Positions 8,997 to 17,823 of a stretch of 64,000 nt of DNA are shown one piece after another; within the stretch, counting starts at the first letter, position 1, and each line of letters starts with the position of its first letter. The notes under the pieces are model-generated. The model was not told the DNA's origin and did not search any database. It was given only the letters and a program-made list of their open reading frames with translations. The stretch lies in NCBI RefSeq assembly GCF_001458775.1, contig NZ_CZPZ01000035.1, positions 62,001 through 126,000 of the forward strand, in the 5' to 3' direction. Source of the DNA: Candidatus Nitrospira nitrificans. Lineage in GTDB: Bacteria; Nitrospirota; Nitrospiria; Nitrospirales; Nitrospiraceae. The position numbers and the translations under genes were made by a program.

Positions 8997-10097
8997 TTAT
9001 AGGGATGGGTAGGGAGCGGTGCCCTGGTATTGTTCCTCATAAATTTGAAAGGCCGCCATCGCAATGGCCAACAGAATCGGGCCGAGAAATAATCCGATGA
9101 ACCCGAAATAAGCAAGGCCGCCGACCGAGGCAAAGAACAATGCCAATACGGGCAAGCTCGCGCCGGATCCGATGAGATAAGGTTGTAGAACATTGTCCAT
9201 GATCCCCACCAGGCCGCCTCCCACGGCGATCATGACGGCTCCTTTCCAGACCGGTGCGACGACAAACAAGTACAGCGCCACCGGGCCCCACACGAAGAAG
9301 GTCCCTCCGAACGGCAGAAGAGACAGTAGTGCGCTGAGCGCCCCCAAGAAAACCGGGAAAGGCACGTCAAGCGACCAAAATGCCAGGCCCGACACGAAGC
9401 CCTGGGCCATCGCCGTCAGCAGGGTGCCGCTCACGACCGCGACGATCGTCGTCCGCATGCGCTCGAACAACCTTGCCTTATGGTCGGAATTCAACGGCAC
9501 GGCGCGATACAACCGATCGAACAGGTGTTGGCCGTCGCGAAACAAGAAGAACAAGGTGAAGAGCATCACGAGAAAATCGGAAGCGATGAGAACGGCATTC
9601 TTCGCCACATCAGCCGCTTGGGCGAGCAAAAATCCACTGACCACCCGTCCTCCCGTCATGATTGATGCTTCGAATTCCTCTCGATGGACGATAAGCCGTC
9701 CAAGCCATTCCTGACTATAGGCCCCGATCAACGGTACGGTTGAGATGTATTCGGCCGCCTGAGTCAAGCCGCCGGCCTGGAGCCACTGAGCCACATGTTC
9801 GTACGCCGCCATGCTTTCCTGCACCAGGGCGAAGACGAAATAGGCGGCGGGGGCCACTGCCAACATCAACACGGCGACCGTCATGATGGCGGCGGCCGGA
9901 TCAGCTCGACCATGAAGCCGTGCGAGAACCCGCCGATAGATCGGATAGGACACCCGGACCAGGATAATGGCCCAAAGTATCGGCATGAGGAATGGGCTAA
10001 AGATGAGTCCCAGGAAGTAGAGCAAGGCCACGAGCAGCGCCAAAAAAAAGAGCGCGAAGATCCGGTTGCGGTCGAAGCCGTTCGATGGATGCGCCAT
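8997..10097 (-). CDS. AI-2E family transporter (PerM/DUF20 type)
   Basis: A 366-residue inner-membrane protein with about seven to eight hydrophobic helices. It shows the family pattern: an N-terminal helix pair (FALFFLALLVALLYFLGLIF, PFLMPILWAIILV), a central soluble segment with YRRVLARLHGR and a long amphipathic region, and the conserved C-terminal glycine-rich part (GALSALLSLLPFGGTFFVWGP, GGGLVGIMDNVLQPYLIG, GPILLAIAMAAFQIYEEQY). The family includes quorum-signal exporters and Na+/H+ antiporters, so the substrate is open. It starts 5 bp after the lipoprotein gene 10103-11089, so the two are probably co-transcribed. Confidence 0.9.
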   Translation of the reverse strand: MAHPSNGFDRNRIFALFFLALLVALLYFLGLIFSPFLMPILWAIILVRVSYPIYRRVLARLHGRADPAAAIMTVAVLMLAVAPAAYFVFALVQESMAAYEHVAQWLQAGGLTQAAEYISTVPLIGAYSQEWLGRLIVHREEFEASIMTGGRVVSGFLLAQAADVAKNAVLIASDFLVMLFTLFFLFRDGQHLFDRLYRAVPLNSDHKARLFERMRTTIVAVVSGTLLTAMAQGFVSGLAFWSLDVPFPVFLGALSALLSLLPFGGTFFVWGPVALYLFVVAPVWKGAVMIAVGGGLVGIMDNVLQPYLIGSGASLPVLALFFASVGGLAYFGFIGLFLGPILLAIAMAAFQIYEEQYQGTAPYPSL

Positions 10098-10102
10098 ACA
10101 AC

Positions 10103-11089
10103 TTATTTCGCCAGCGCCTGTTGAATCAGCACCTGCCGAATCAACATCTCCAAGTCTTGATGCATGAGTTCGACCGTACTGGCAAGGATCTTCAGCATCG
10201 CCGCCCGCGCCCGCAAGTCTTGTAGTTCGTAGACGCCTCCTTCGCGAAAAAACAGCGCGAGCCTTTTCTGCTCGATGTCCGAATCAGGCTCCCCCAACCG
10301 CCCTTCCTGTCGCCAGGCTTTGATCAACTCCGCTCGATACGTACTGCCGTCCAATTCGGTCTTGGTCTGACGAGTGAGATACCGCCACACAGAAGAGGGA
10401 ACCAGTGAGCTGGTCTTAGGTCCTTCCCAGACTTCCCGCAGCAAGTTCCGTGGATGGCTGTACTCTTGATGTGTCTCCGCGAACAGAGGCAGCGTGGCGA
10501 GTCCGGCAGCAACCGTGCCTCCCCCGATGGCCGCAGCGGCTTCCAAGGCCGTCAATCCGGCCAAGAGCGCTCCTCCCGATGCAACCGCGGCCACGCCGGC
10601 CACGACGATGGCGCTCAGCGTTTCGTACCTGACACGACCGGCGTTCTCGTCCTGCAGCCGGTCCGCCACCTGATTGGCGCGATCCGCTTCGCAGTCGATC
10701 TCGGCCACCAGGCTGTTGACTTCTTCGATTCCCAGGAGGATACGACCGACCAACTTCTCGCGGATGGTCAGCAATGTGATCCCGTCGGTGCCCCCTTCCT
10801 GTTGGAGGGCGTGCAGCTCCCTCAGCAGAGGAAGCGCTTCGATCGCATAGGCGGCATCGAGAGCTCGAAGGGAAAATCCTTCCGGATCCGGCAAATCCTC
10901 CGTGACGACGCCGCTTTCACCGACGGGACCTTCCAGCGCCGTCAAGGAGACATTTCGATGAATGGAGGGCGGCTTACAGCGGGACTCAAAACTGCGGGTC
11001 TTGTCGTGGCCGGGCGGCGGGAGCAAGCGGCTACATCCGGAAAACAGCACAGCCGAGATAATGCACAAACATAAGAGCAGCGGCATCAT
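10103..11089 (-). CDS. Lipoprotein of unknown function, paralogue of the 57962-58948 gene
   Basis: A 328-residue lipoprotein. The start at 11089 gives a good signal (MMPLLLCLCIISAVLFSGCS) with lipobox FSGC. The middle contains a hydrophobic Gly/Ala-rich stretch (IVVAGVAAVASGGALLAG) flanked by charged helices (VNSLVAEIDCEADRANQVADRLQ). The C-terminal 130 residues match the 58-kb gene closely (EYSHPRNLL, SSVWRYLTRQ, LMHQDLEMLIRQVLIQQA). Both proteins are 328 residues from their chosen starts. I do not recognise the family. It precedes the AI-2E transporter by 5 bp. The longer frame upstream of 11089 has no signal and is rejected. Confidence 0.78.
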   Translation of the reverse strand: MMPLLLCLCIISAVLFSGCSRLLPPPGHDKTRSFESRCKPPSIHRNVSLTALEGPVGESGVVTEDLPDPEGFSLRALDAAYAIEALPLLRELHALQQEGGTDGITLLTIREKLVGRILLGIEEVNSLVAEIDCEADRANQVADRLQDENAGRVRYETLSAIVVAGVAAVASGGALLAGLTALEAAAAIGGGTVAAGLATLPLFAETHQEYSHPRNLLREVWEGPKTSSLVPSSVWRYLTRQTKTELDGSTYRAELIKAWRQEGRLGEPDSDIEQKRLALFFREGGVYELQDLRARAAMLKILASTVELMHQDLEMLIRQVLIQQALAK

Positions 11090-11307
11090 ACTTAGTGGAC
11101 GGAATCCCGACTCTTCATCTATCCCCCACTCTCCACTACTCCCTTTGTCCAGCCTCCACCACTCACGCTCCACTCGCTACTGGGGATCTCCCTTGCCGTT
11201 TCCTCGCTCGGTTTTCCTCCCGCTCCTTCACCTCGACGGGCGCCGTCCCGACAGCAACACGCCGATGTCCGCGATGGCGTTGAGCTCGAGGGTCATGTGG
11301 ATGAGAT

Positions 11308-11745
11308 TCAGCGCGGAAGGACCGAGGAGAACCCGATCATGACGCGGCCGCGACCACGTGCCCGCATTTCCCCGCCGACTTTCTGAATCAGATACAGAGT
11401 GCCGGTTACATTGGTGTCGATGACATGCCGCACGTCGGCGAAGTCCTGATCGAGAAAAGCCTTCCCCAACCCATGACCGGCGTTGGCGCATAAGACGTCG
11501 ATGGGATGACCCCTTGCTTCGCGGTACAACTCATCGACACCTTCGAGCGTGGCCAAGTCCGCTTGCACCGCGTCGACAGACACCCCCATCCCTCGAAAAT
11601 CAACCGCCGCTTGTTCGATTTCCGGCTCATCCGCCGCAATCAATAGATCGAACCCTTGTTCGGCACAGTATTGAGCCAATTCGTAGCCGATGCCGCTTGA
11701 AGCGCCGGTCACAAGAGCGAACGGCCTTTCCATGGTATGAGTCAT
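11308..11745 (-). pseudogene. Truncated short-chain dehydrogenase/reductase
   Basis: A 145-residue frame starts with a typical SDR cofactor fold: TGASSGIG near residue 14 and NAGHG near 90, then the strand GRVMI. It stops at GFSSVLPR, before the Ser and YxxxK active-site region, about 100 residues short of the family's usual length. Just past the break another frame reads SALNLIHMTLELNAIADIG, unrelated to SDRs, so the break looks like a deletion junction rather than a simple point stop. A catalytically active product is not expected. It follows the broken SnoaL-like gene by 18 bp. Confidence 0.7.
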
Positions 11746-11763
11746 CTCCGTACGACTCCTTTT

Positions 11764-12270
11764 CTACGTTTCCGGATCTCGTCTGGTCGTCAGACACTCG
11801 TCTACAGGCCAGCCGAATTGCTCCCACATCGCAAGCTTGTTCCACTCTTTGATGAATTCAACGAGCTTTCCGTTTTCGACGCGAAACAACGCGCAGGCCG
11901 TCCAGCGCGATTTCCTGCCGGTGGGCAGCATGCCCCGGTGTAAGTCACCGCTGTACGTGCCTTCCGCCGTATATCGCATGCAGACACGGTCGCCTTTCGC
12001 AAACAGAACGTCGAAGCTCACAACGTGAAGGTCCTTCACCTACTTCATGAGGCGGCCGTGGTCCTCGGCGAATTCTTCCAGCGTATGGACATCAGGGAAC
12101 GTCGTTGATGCGATGAAGCGATTACCCGGGGCGCAGAGATGGGCGACGGCCTCGGCACTCGCCCGTTTCGGGTCATAAGCGATCTGCATATACTCCGTGA
12201 CCAAGTCGATATTCTTCTGTTCCTCCGGACTTGGGATCTCCGTGCTGGTTTCCATCGCCGCCGGGCGCAT
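11764..12270 (-). pseudogene. SnoaL-like ester cyclase gene interrupted by an in-frame amber codon
   Basis: Two frames in the same register are separated only by one TAG at 12040-12042. The upstream 76 codons (SPEEQKNIDLVTEYMQIAYD ... FAEDHGRLMK) and the downstream 91 codons (VKDLHVVSFDVLFAKGDRVC ... WNKLAMWEQFGWPVDE) join into one SnoaL-like/ester cyclase domain of normal length. The downstream half could start at the GTG right after the stop, but it would lack half the fold. The first ATG follows AGGGAAGG. It is 11 bp after the alcohol dehydrogenase gene, so the three genes (dehydrogenase, SnoaL, SDR) were one operon, now partly decayed. Confidence 0.72.
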
Positions 12271-12281
12271 TGAACCCTTCC

Positions 12282-13448
12282 CTACGGCGTCATCACGATT
12301 TTGACGCAGCCGTCCTGCTTGCGATTGAACATGTCAAACCCGAGAGGAGCATCGGACAGCTTCATGCGATGCGTGACGACAAAACTCGGGTCGATGTCTC
12401 CACCGGCAATGCGGTCGAGAAGCGGCTTGAGATAGCGCTGGACATGCGTTTGCCCCGTCTTGATCGTCAGCGAGCGATTCATCACCGCGCCCATCGGAAA
12501 CTTGTCGATGAGGCCGCCGTACACGCCCGGAACAGAGACCGTGCCGCCGTTGCGACAGGCCATGATGGCCTGGCGCAACGCGATGGGACGATCGGACTCC
12601 GACATCAGCGCCTGCTTGAACCGATCATAGTAATACAGCGGACCGGGCATGTGCGCTTCCAGGCCGACGGCGTCCATGCAGGAGTCCGGACCCCGGCCGC
12701 CTGTGAGTCGCATCAGCATGTCGTAGACATCCGTTTCTTCGTAGTTGATCGTGTCCGCGCCGCCGTCGCAAGCCATGCTGAGCCGCTCGGAAAAACGATC
12801 GATCGCAATGACTCGTTCTGCTCCGAGCAGAAAGCAGCTGCGGATCGCGAACTGACCGACCGGCCCGCAACCCCAGATGGCCACCGTGTCCCCTGGTTGA
12901 ATGTTGCATTGTTCGGCGGCCATATAGCCTGTCGGGAAAATGTCGGAGAGAAAGAGAACTTGCTCATCCGACAAGCCGTTTTCAATTTTCACCGTGCCGA
13001 CGTCGGCGAACGGCACGCGAACATATTCGGCCTGCCCTCCGGCAAAACCGCCGGTCAAGTGCGAATAGCCATAGATGCCGGCCGGAGAATGGCCGAAGAA
13101 TTGTTCCGCCATCCATGCATTGGGGTTCGTATTTTCACAAAGGGAGTAAAGTTCGTTTTTGCAAAAAAAACATTGCCCACAGGAAATCGGAAAAGCGACC
13201 ACGACGCGATCGCCGACGCGACGGTCCTTGACGTCCGGACCCACTTCCACAACCTCGCCCATGAACTCATGCCCCATGATGTCGCCCTGTTCCATCGTCG
13301 GGACGAAGCCATTGTAGAGATGCAGCTCCGACCCACAGATTGCCGTCGATGTGACTTTGATGATGGCGTCATACTTGTTGAGAATTCGCGGTTCCGGCAC
13401 ATCCACAACCCGCATGTCCTGTTTACCGTACCAGCAGTTGGCTTTCAT
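12282..13448 (-). CDS. Zinc-dependent alcohol dehydrogenase (glutathione-independent formaldehyde dehydrogenase-like)
   Basis: A 388-residue medium-chain dehydrogenase, complete at both ends. Catalytic zinc ligands are C38 in [14 protein letters not shown]60/E61 in GHEFMGEV, and the structural zinc Cys set [15 protein letters not shown] is present. The NAD-binding motif is [10 protein letters not shown] near 187. The insert and the DAVGLEAH segment fit the FDH-like/threonine dehydrogenase subgroup that acts on aldehydes and alcohols. The ATG follows ACGGAGAAATC. Downstream partners (SnoaL-like and SDR) are broken, so the original pathway may be lost while this gene remains intact. Confidence 0.9.
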   Translation of the reverse strand: MKANCWYGKQDMRVVDVPEPRILNKYDAIIKVTSTAICGSELHLYNGFVPTMEQGDIMGHEFMGEVVEVGPDVKDRRVGDRVVVAFPISCGQCFFCKNELYSLCENTNPNAWMAEQFFGHSPAGIYGYSHLTGGFAGGQAEYVRVPFADVGTVKIENGLSDEQVLFLSDIFPTGYMAAEQCNIQPGDTVAIWGCGPVGQFAIRSCFLLGAERVIAIDRFSERLSMACDGGADTINYEETDVYDMLMRLTGGRGPDSCMDAVGLEAHMPGPLYYYDRFKQALMSESDRPIALRQAIMACRNGGTVSVPGVYGGLIDKFPMGAVMNRSLTIKTGQTHVQRYLKPLLDRIAGGDIDPSFVVTHRMKLSDAPLGFDMFNRKQDGCVKIVMTP

Positions 13449-13459
13449 GATTTCTCCGT

Positions 13460-13530
13460 TTCAGGTTTCAAGTTTAAGGTTTCAAGTTTCAGAGTGCGGA
13501 TTCTGAGAACTTGAAACTTGAAACCAGCAA
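13460..13530. repeat. Intergenic TTTCAAG heptad repeat, copy A
   Basis: The spacer between the alcohol dehydrogenase and SRPBCC genes carries TTTCAAG-type heptads. GGTTTCAAGTTTCA (13478-13491) and TGAAACTTGAAACC (13512-13525) form a perfect 14-bp inverted repeat around a 20-nt loop. Related copies lie at 32.6 and 36.0 kb. Confidence 0.75.
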
Positions 13531-13543
13531 CTCGTAACTGCCG

Positions 13544-14575
13544 TCAGCGGCGCACGGCTCTGTCATATTTCCACGACGTGCTTTCCGGCCGTCCCGCCGG
13601 CTGACCATCCGTCGTGATCACCTCGCCCGTTTCCATCACTTGCTTGAATCGGCGCAGATCCATCTTCACCGTTTGACTCGGATCCTCTCCGAACCAGGCG
13701 GCAACGGCGGAGCCCACCGTTCCCAGCGGAGGTCGATATTGCAGTTTCACTGTAACCATGGTGCCCCGGCCGCCTGGGGCGGACTCGAATCGGACCGAAC
13801 CGGCATGGTCCACTTCGGATCCGTCGACTGAACGCCAGGCGATGCATTCGTTAGAACGGTCCTCGGTAATCTCGGCATCCCACTCGACCGTCGATCCCGC
13901 CGGCCCCTTTGCGACCCAGTGCGACAACCGGTCGTCCGTCACCTCAATTCGAACTAGATGCTTCATGAATTGCGGCAAGTTGCTGAGATCCCGCCATCGG
14001 CTGTATAACTCTCCCCGCGGACGATCGATAATGAGGGCTGCCGTAATCGGAGTCGTGCCGTTTCTGGTTTCAACTGCCCGGCTCAACTGCTGCGCAACAA
14101 TGAGATCCATCACCATCGCTCCGGCCACGGAAGCCGTCGCCGCTACCAGTCGACCTCGATCGGACCGACGCGACGTGAGCGCTGCGCTTAAGAGCGCAAA
14201 ATCAAGCACATCGCCGGCAACGCGAGACCAGATTGCAGTGGTCGGCTTCCGTTGAATCACAATGGCCATGCCGCTGGTTATTTCGCGCAATCCCATCGTA
14301 CGAATCAGTCCCTCGTGTCCCGGAGGCGCGCCGATTATCCTCGCCAATCGACGAGGCGCTGTCATTTCCGCCAGGCCGAGTCCAATGCCGAACCATCCAA
14401 GCCCATACGCCCATTGTTCTTCTTGAGTGAAGTTTCTAGCGCCAGACACATCCGAGCGTCGCGGGACATGCCGGGATGTTCTCCCGTCTCCACTATCATG
14501 CTCGACAGCCGTGGCTTGTTCACTCCCACGCTCCGATTTCAAGGGTTGCTGATGTTTCATATGGCCGCTCTTCAT
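13544..14575 (-). CDS. SRPBCC (polyketide cyclase/dehydrase-like) protein with N-terminal membrane domain
   Basis: A 343-residue protein in two parts. After a hydrophilic N-terminus of about 50 residues come several hydrophobic segments (QWAYGLGWFGIGLGLAEMTA, LDFALLSAAL, AATASVAGAMVMDLI). From about residue 175 there is an SRPBCC lipid/ligand-binding fold (IDRPRGELYSRWRDLSNLPQ, VEWDAEITED, GTMVTVKLQYRPP, WFGEDPS). The soluble domain closely matches the 44069-44821 protein and more distantly 41088-41537. The ATG at 14575 follows GGAGACGTT; an upstream ATG at 14626 is possible. No ligand can be assigned. Confidence 0.8.
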   Translation of the reverse strand: MKSGHMKHQQPLKSERGSEQATAVEHDSGDGRTSRHVPRRSDVSGARNFTQEEQWAYGLGWFGIGLGLAEMTAPRRLARIIGAPPGHEGLIRTMGLREITSGMAIVIQRKPTTAIWSRVAGDVLDFALLSAALTSRRSDRGRLVAATASVAGAMVMDLIVAQQLSRAVETRNGTTPITAALIIDRPRGELYSRWRDLSNLPQFMKHLVRIEVTDDRLSHWVAKGPAGSTVEWDAEITEDRSNECIAWRSVDGSEVDHAGSVRFESAPGGRGTMVTVKLQYRPPLGTVGSAVAAWFGEDPSQTVKMDLRRFKQVMETGEVITTDGQPAGRPESTSWKYDRAVRR

Positions 14576-14679
14576 AACGTCTCCTTCTACGTCTCCTTCA
14601 GGAGGTCTTTCTTGAGTCATCAACATGCGTCAAGGCGTTTTCACGCCGATTTCCAAGAGACTTCACGCCCATCCTGAGA

Positions 14680-15135
14680 TCATGGTCGAGTCTTGTCAGA
14701 CTGATCTCCTCGGGATCCTGGCTGACCTTCCGTCAGGGTGCCGCTCGACACGCGCATGATGGACAGCTCCCGGGTTCCCTTGATTTCCAACTTTACGGGA
14801 GTTCCTGCTTCTCCACGAATCATGGAGACGACCTGCTCATAGCTTTTCCCCGCCACCGGCGTCCCATTGACAGCCACGATCTCGTCGCCATGTTTGAGCC
14901 CCGCCGCATAGGCTGGGCTGTCTTGGCGGACACTCATGACATACAGGGCCGCAGGCTCCCCAATCCGGTTAGCCGCTACTTGGATGATTACCCCGATCAC
15001 CCCCGTCGCCGGTTTTCCATCGTCGCCATGCCCATAGGGGGCTTGGCTTGTGGGCTGATCCGCCTTGGCCGTTACCGTCGCCAAAAGACTCAGAAGGAAA
15101 CATGTCGCGACAACGACGTCTCTCATCTTTCTCAT
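14680..15135 (-). CDS. Exported single-PDZ-domain protein
   Basis: A 151-residue protein with a signal peptide (MRKMRDVVVATCFLLSLLATVTAKA) and one PDZ domain from about 45 to 135: GVIGVIIQ, then the conserved PAYAAGLKHGDEIVAVNGTP and VVSMIRGEAGTPVKLEIKG. There is no protease domain, so it probably acts as a periplasmic adaptor or substrate binder. The start at 15135 is fixed by GAGGAGGAAAT just upstream. The upstream extension of 54 codons is non-conserved. The next gene upstream starts its end about 480 bp away, so it is likely its own transcription unit. Confidence 0.8.
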   Translation of the reverse strand: MRKMRDVVVATCFLLSLLATVTAKADQPTSQAPYGHGDDGKPATGVIGVIIQVAANRIGEPAALYVMSVRQDSPAYAAGLKHGDEIVAVNGTPVAGKSYEQVVSMIRGEAGTPVKLEIKGTRELSIMRVSSGTLTEGQPGSRGDQSDKTRP

Positions 15136-15615
15136 ATATTTCCTCCTCAATATTTTTAACGCGAATGCGATGGGAGACCAGTCCAAGAGAGACCTGCGTT
15201 GCGATTCGCACAACCTCTTCCTGAACTCAGGTTCCGACATTTTGCGATGCATTCCTGCAAGAATGCCGGCTGGCGTCACCGTTGCCATGATCGCCACAAC
15301 CTGGTTCTTCCAGCCGGTCAGGCATCATCGTCGAGGATTCATGAACGACATCTCCCAATGTTTCACAGTTTATGGCGACATGTTCTACTGGGAATATCCC
15401 CTGCATCAGCGGGTAGATAACGGGAATCGGCGAAGGATTTGCACACGACACGTAAATTGCCCTTGGCTTCTTTCGCACCAAATAATTGCAATGACCCGGC
15501 TCGGCAAGCCACCACCCTTGTTTCTAAGACCACACGAACGGCGAGATGCAGATGAACGAGACTCGCGAGGCCTCTACGCTGTGCCCCTGATGTAGATACC
15601 GGCAGCTACCGGTGC
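15136..15615. other. Intergenic region, nothing recognised
   Basis: About 480 bp between the PDZ gene and the PRC-barrel gene. Short frames on both strands show no recognisable motif. I found no tandem AGACA palindromes and no credible GG-N10-GC promoter. It must hold the promoter of the PDZ gene. Confidence 0.4.
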
Positions 15616-16362
15616 CTACGCCGCACCCTCTCCGTAATGTTTGAACAGCGCGACCTCGTAATCCGGCGTGACGGGATTTGACGGATCATGAGCGGGTGCC
15701 GATTCAATAGCGCGCCGAGTCAGGGACATAGTGATCGATCGGTTTGCCCAATCGATCTGCTGGATCCGGTGGGTCGGCACCAACACCTTCTTGCCGGGTA
15801 GCCAGTTCCGCGTATCGACCTGAACATACCGAATCATCCAATCTTCATCGTTGACGACGAGGTCGTCGAGACGGCCGATTTCGCCGTCCTTTGCATGAAT
15901 CCCGCAGCCTATGACTTCAGCACTGCTGCGAAGGTAGGATCGTTCCCATGGCTCGGGCAGGAGCGGCTTGTCAATAATCATGGTTGAATCGTCGAGGAAG
16001 CGAATCGGATTTCCGTACTCCGGGGAGTCCGGCTGCCAATATGGCTGCCACTGAAAATGCTTATAGTAGACTTCTTCGAATCGGCGCGAGATCGGCTTTG
16101 CCCGGTCAATAGACGGAGATTCCTCGATCTGTTTCTTCCGGAGATTGATCCTTAGGGAGGCGTCCGCATCATCGATATCTGCGATTGTAACCGGCGCAAT
16201 GAGCACCTCACGACCCATGAGCCGACCGTCGGTCCTCATGACGAGGTATCGGACTATCCAGGTTTGATCGTCGAAATAAAGCTCCTGTACCGTTCCCACC
16301 CGTCCGTCGTTTCCATACAGGGTCGATTTGGCGAAGTCTCGTACGCGTCGGTATTGCTTCAT
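15616..16362 (-). CDS. PRC-barrel domain protein with two PRC units
   Basis: A 248-residue soluble protein with two PRC-barrel-like units. The first (residues about 8-75) reads TLYGNDGRVGTVQELYFDDQ then WIVRYLVMRT; the second (about 150-225) reads AEVIGCGIHAKDGEIGRLDD then WMIRYVQVDTRNWLPGKKVL. The linker is rich in aromatics (YYKHFQWQPYWQPD). PRC barrels are found in photosynthetic and stress proteins as interaction modules. The ATG at 16362 follows GGAGAGC; the ATG five codons upstream lacks a ribosome site. It starts 37 bp after the neighbouring lipoprotein gene, so the two may be co-transcribed. Confidence 0.85.
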   Translation of the reverse strand: MKQYRRVRDFAKSTLYGNDGRVGTVQELYFDDQTWIVRYLVMRTDGRLMGREVLIAPVTIADIDDADASLRINLRKKQIEESPSIDRAKPISRRFEEVYYKHFQWQPYWQPDSPEYGNPIRFLDDSTMIIDKPLLPEPWERSYLRSSAEVIGCGIHAKDGEIGRLDDLVVNDEDWMIRYVQVDTRNWLPGKKVLVPTHRIQQIDWANRSITMSLTRRAIESAPAHDPSNPVTPDYEVALFKHYGEGAA

Positions 16363-16399
16363 ACGCTCTCCGAACACGATAGTTGGGTGGCCGTCGAGG

Positions 16400-16849
16400 C
16401 TATCCAGCCTTCGCTAGGACAAACATCTGCTGCCGTTCCCCGGCTTTGAAATCCGTGGGCGGCCGGCCGTTCGGCAAGGCATAAATCAGTTGGACCTTGT
16501 TTTGTTCGGCTTGGATTAAACCCTTCGCAACCTGACCGACCTCCGGAGCCTTGGTGCTGATCATCGTGATGTGCCAAGGCGTTTGTTGTGTGTCGAGCGT
16601 ATAGGTCGCCGCAAACATTTCTTTCCGCTCTTTGTCGTAGGCCACGATCGTGGTATCGCTGATAATAATAATGGCCGCATTGTTCAACTCGTTCTGATCG
16701 ATTGGAGCGCCGTTGCGCTCGCCGCCGACAATTCGATATTCTCCAGTGACATTGACTTTCTGCTGCTCCGGGGAGCGCGCGGTACAGGCCTGCATGAGGA
16801 CAAGAAGAATGGCGAACGCAAAGCAATATTGTGCTTTTGGATAGACCAT
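16400..16849 (-). CDS. TIGR03067-like lipoprotein
   Basis: A 149-residue lipoprotein with signal MVYPKAQYCFAFAILLVLMQ and lipobox MQAC (Cys22). The mature part follows the TIGR03067 pattern: an early GEYRIVGGERNGAPI strand pair, IIISDTTIVAYDKE, a middle WHITMIS with Lys-Ala, and an end LIYALPNGRPPTDF then QMFVLAKA. The family is common in planctomycetes and other bacteria with no known function. The ATG follows GAAAGGGATCTC. It heads a short unit with the PRC-barrel gene. Confidence 0.75.
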   Translation of the reverse strand: MVYPKAQYCFAFAILLVLMQACTARSPEQQKVNVTGEYRIVGGERNGAPIDQNELNNAAIIIISDTTIVAYDKERKEMFAATYTLDTQQTPWHITMISTKAPEVGQVAKGLIQAEQNKVQLIYALPNGRPPTDFKAGERQQMFVLAKAG

Positions 16850-17100
16850 GAGATCCCTTTCTCTTGAGCGATTCAGGTGTATGTGTTTCGGACGGATATC
16901 GGGGATGATCGGACGGGGCTACCGCTTCTGATGCATTGTGCCTTTTCAATCCGGCGATGATGTCGCATGTTCACCATCCGCCCCATTGTCATCCCTGTGA
17001 AGACCATAAATAAATATTGGTACACCTCTTCTTCGGATTAAACGTGCCGCGGTTGTCGCCAAGACTTACGCGAGACTTCACTTCATCCCCACCGATCAAA

Positions 17101-17589
17101 CTACCTTTGCTCATCAGATACGTGCCGGTATAAGGACACCTTTCCTCGCTTGATCTCTCGTTTGCCGACGTCAGCCGGCAAATTAGCGAGCCCGGCTTGG
17201 GTGGGTGAGACTCCGGTGGGAGCCTTTCCTGTTGTCCATCCGCTCGCGCTCCATTCCGCCGCGCGCTGTTCAATATCCACCGCTCCACATCGATCAAGCC
17301 TGTCGGCAATCTCATCCACTTGACTGTCATCGGCTCTGACACTCACGACGGTCCCCCCGCGACGGACTCCCTCCTGATACATGGCCTGGTTCGACGGACC
17401 GAACCCGAGGGTCTGCGAGAGACTTTCCCAAAATCCTTTTGTCGACGTGTCTGTTCCTCCAGTGAGCTGAAACCCGGCTTGATCAAAGACCTGGATATCA
17501 AGGCCAGGAATTTGGAGAGCCATGATTTCAGACCTGGCCTTCTCCGCTTGCGTCGGACCGTCAAATAATCCGATAACGGTACTGGCCAT
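17101..17589 (-). CDS. General stress protein 17M/YflT-like protein, sigma-54-type promoter
   Basis: A 162-residue soluble protein. Residues 1-115 are a YflT/general-stress-17M-like domain: TVIGLFDGPTQAEKARSEIM, LDIQVFDQAG, GGTVVSVRADDSQVDEIADR. The C-terminus reads DVGKREIKRGKVSLYRHVS, which resembles the first strand of the DUF2382 domain of YsnF-type proteins, but then stops, so that domain appears cut short. The ATG follows GAAAGGAGACCGAAC. A paralogue of 115 residues lies at 55754-56101. A sigma-54-type promoter and tandem palindromes lie upstream, nearly identical to those of the paralogue. Confidence 0.82.
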   Translation of the reverse strand: MASTVIGLFDGPTQAEKARSEIMALQIPGLDIQVFDQAGFQLTGGTDTSTKGFWESLSQTLGFGPSNQAMYQEGVRRGGTVVSVRADDSQVDEIADRLDRCGAVDIEQRAAEWSASGWTTGKAPTGVSPTQAGLANLPADVGKREIKRGKVSLYRHVSDEQR

Positions 17590-17677
17590 GTTCGGTCTCC
17601 TTTCTTAAGTTGTATAGGCCCGAGGTGAATGAAAGGTGCTGGAACTTACTCTTCAAGCTTCGTTAAATAGAATGAGT

Positions 17678-17691
17678 GCAACGGTTATGCC
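17678..17691 (-). promoter_or_regulatory. Candidate sigma-54 promoter for the 17589 YflT-like gene
   Basis: Minus strand GGCATAACCGTTGCA: GG-N10-GC with TTGCA at -12. The 14-nt core is identical to that of the paralogue at 56181-56194, although the flanking DNA differs. It lies about 90 nt upstream of the start. Confidence 0.72.
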
Positions 17692-17782
17692 TTAGACTTC
17701 TCCCCTGGCCCTTGTGCGCTGAGCCTGTACACTCCTTGTCTTAAACCAATTGGTATGCAAAGCTTGTTGAAAGCAATGGGAT

Positions 17783-17823
17783 GATGCCGGACAGATTGTC
17801 AGTCTGCTGGACAATCTGTCTGG
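17783..17823. promoter_or_regulatory. Tandem enhancer-type palindromes upstream of the 17589 gene
   Basis: On the minus strand AGACA-GAT-TGTCC and TGACA-ATC-TGTCC are centred 20 bp apart. The proximal centre is 104 nt from the -24 GG, a typical enhancer distance for NtrC-family activators. Confidence 0.7.

Noticed and set aside
12231-13514. 427-codon plus-strand frame opposite the alcohol dehydrogenase
   Set aside because: It is the shadow of a well-supported gene and runs into the intergenic repeat.
13460-13530. Heptad repeats considered as a CRISPR array
   Set aside because: The units are 7-14 bp with no regular unique spacers and no cas genes nearby.
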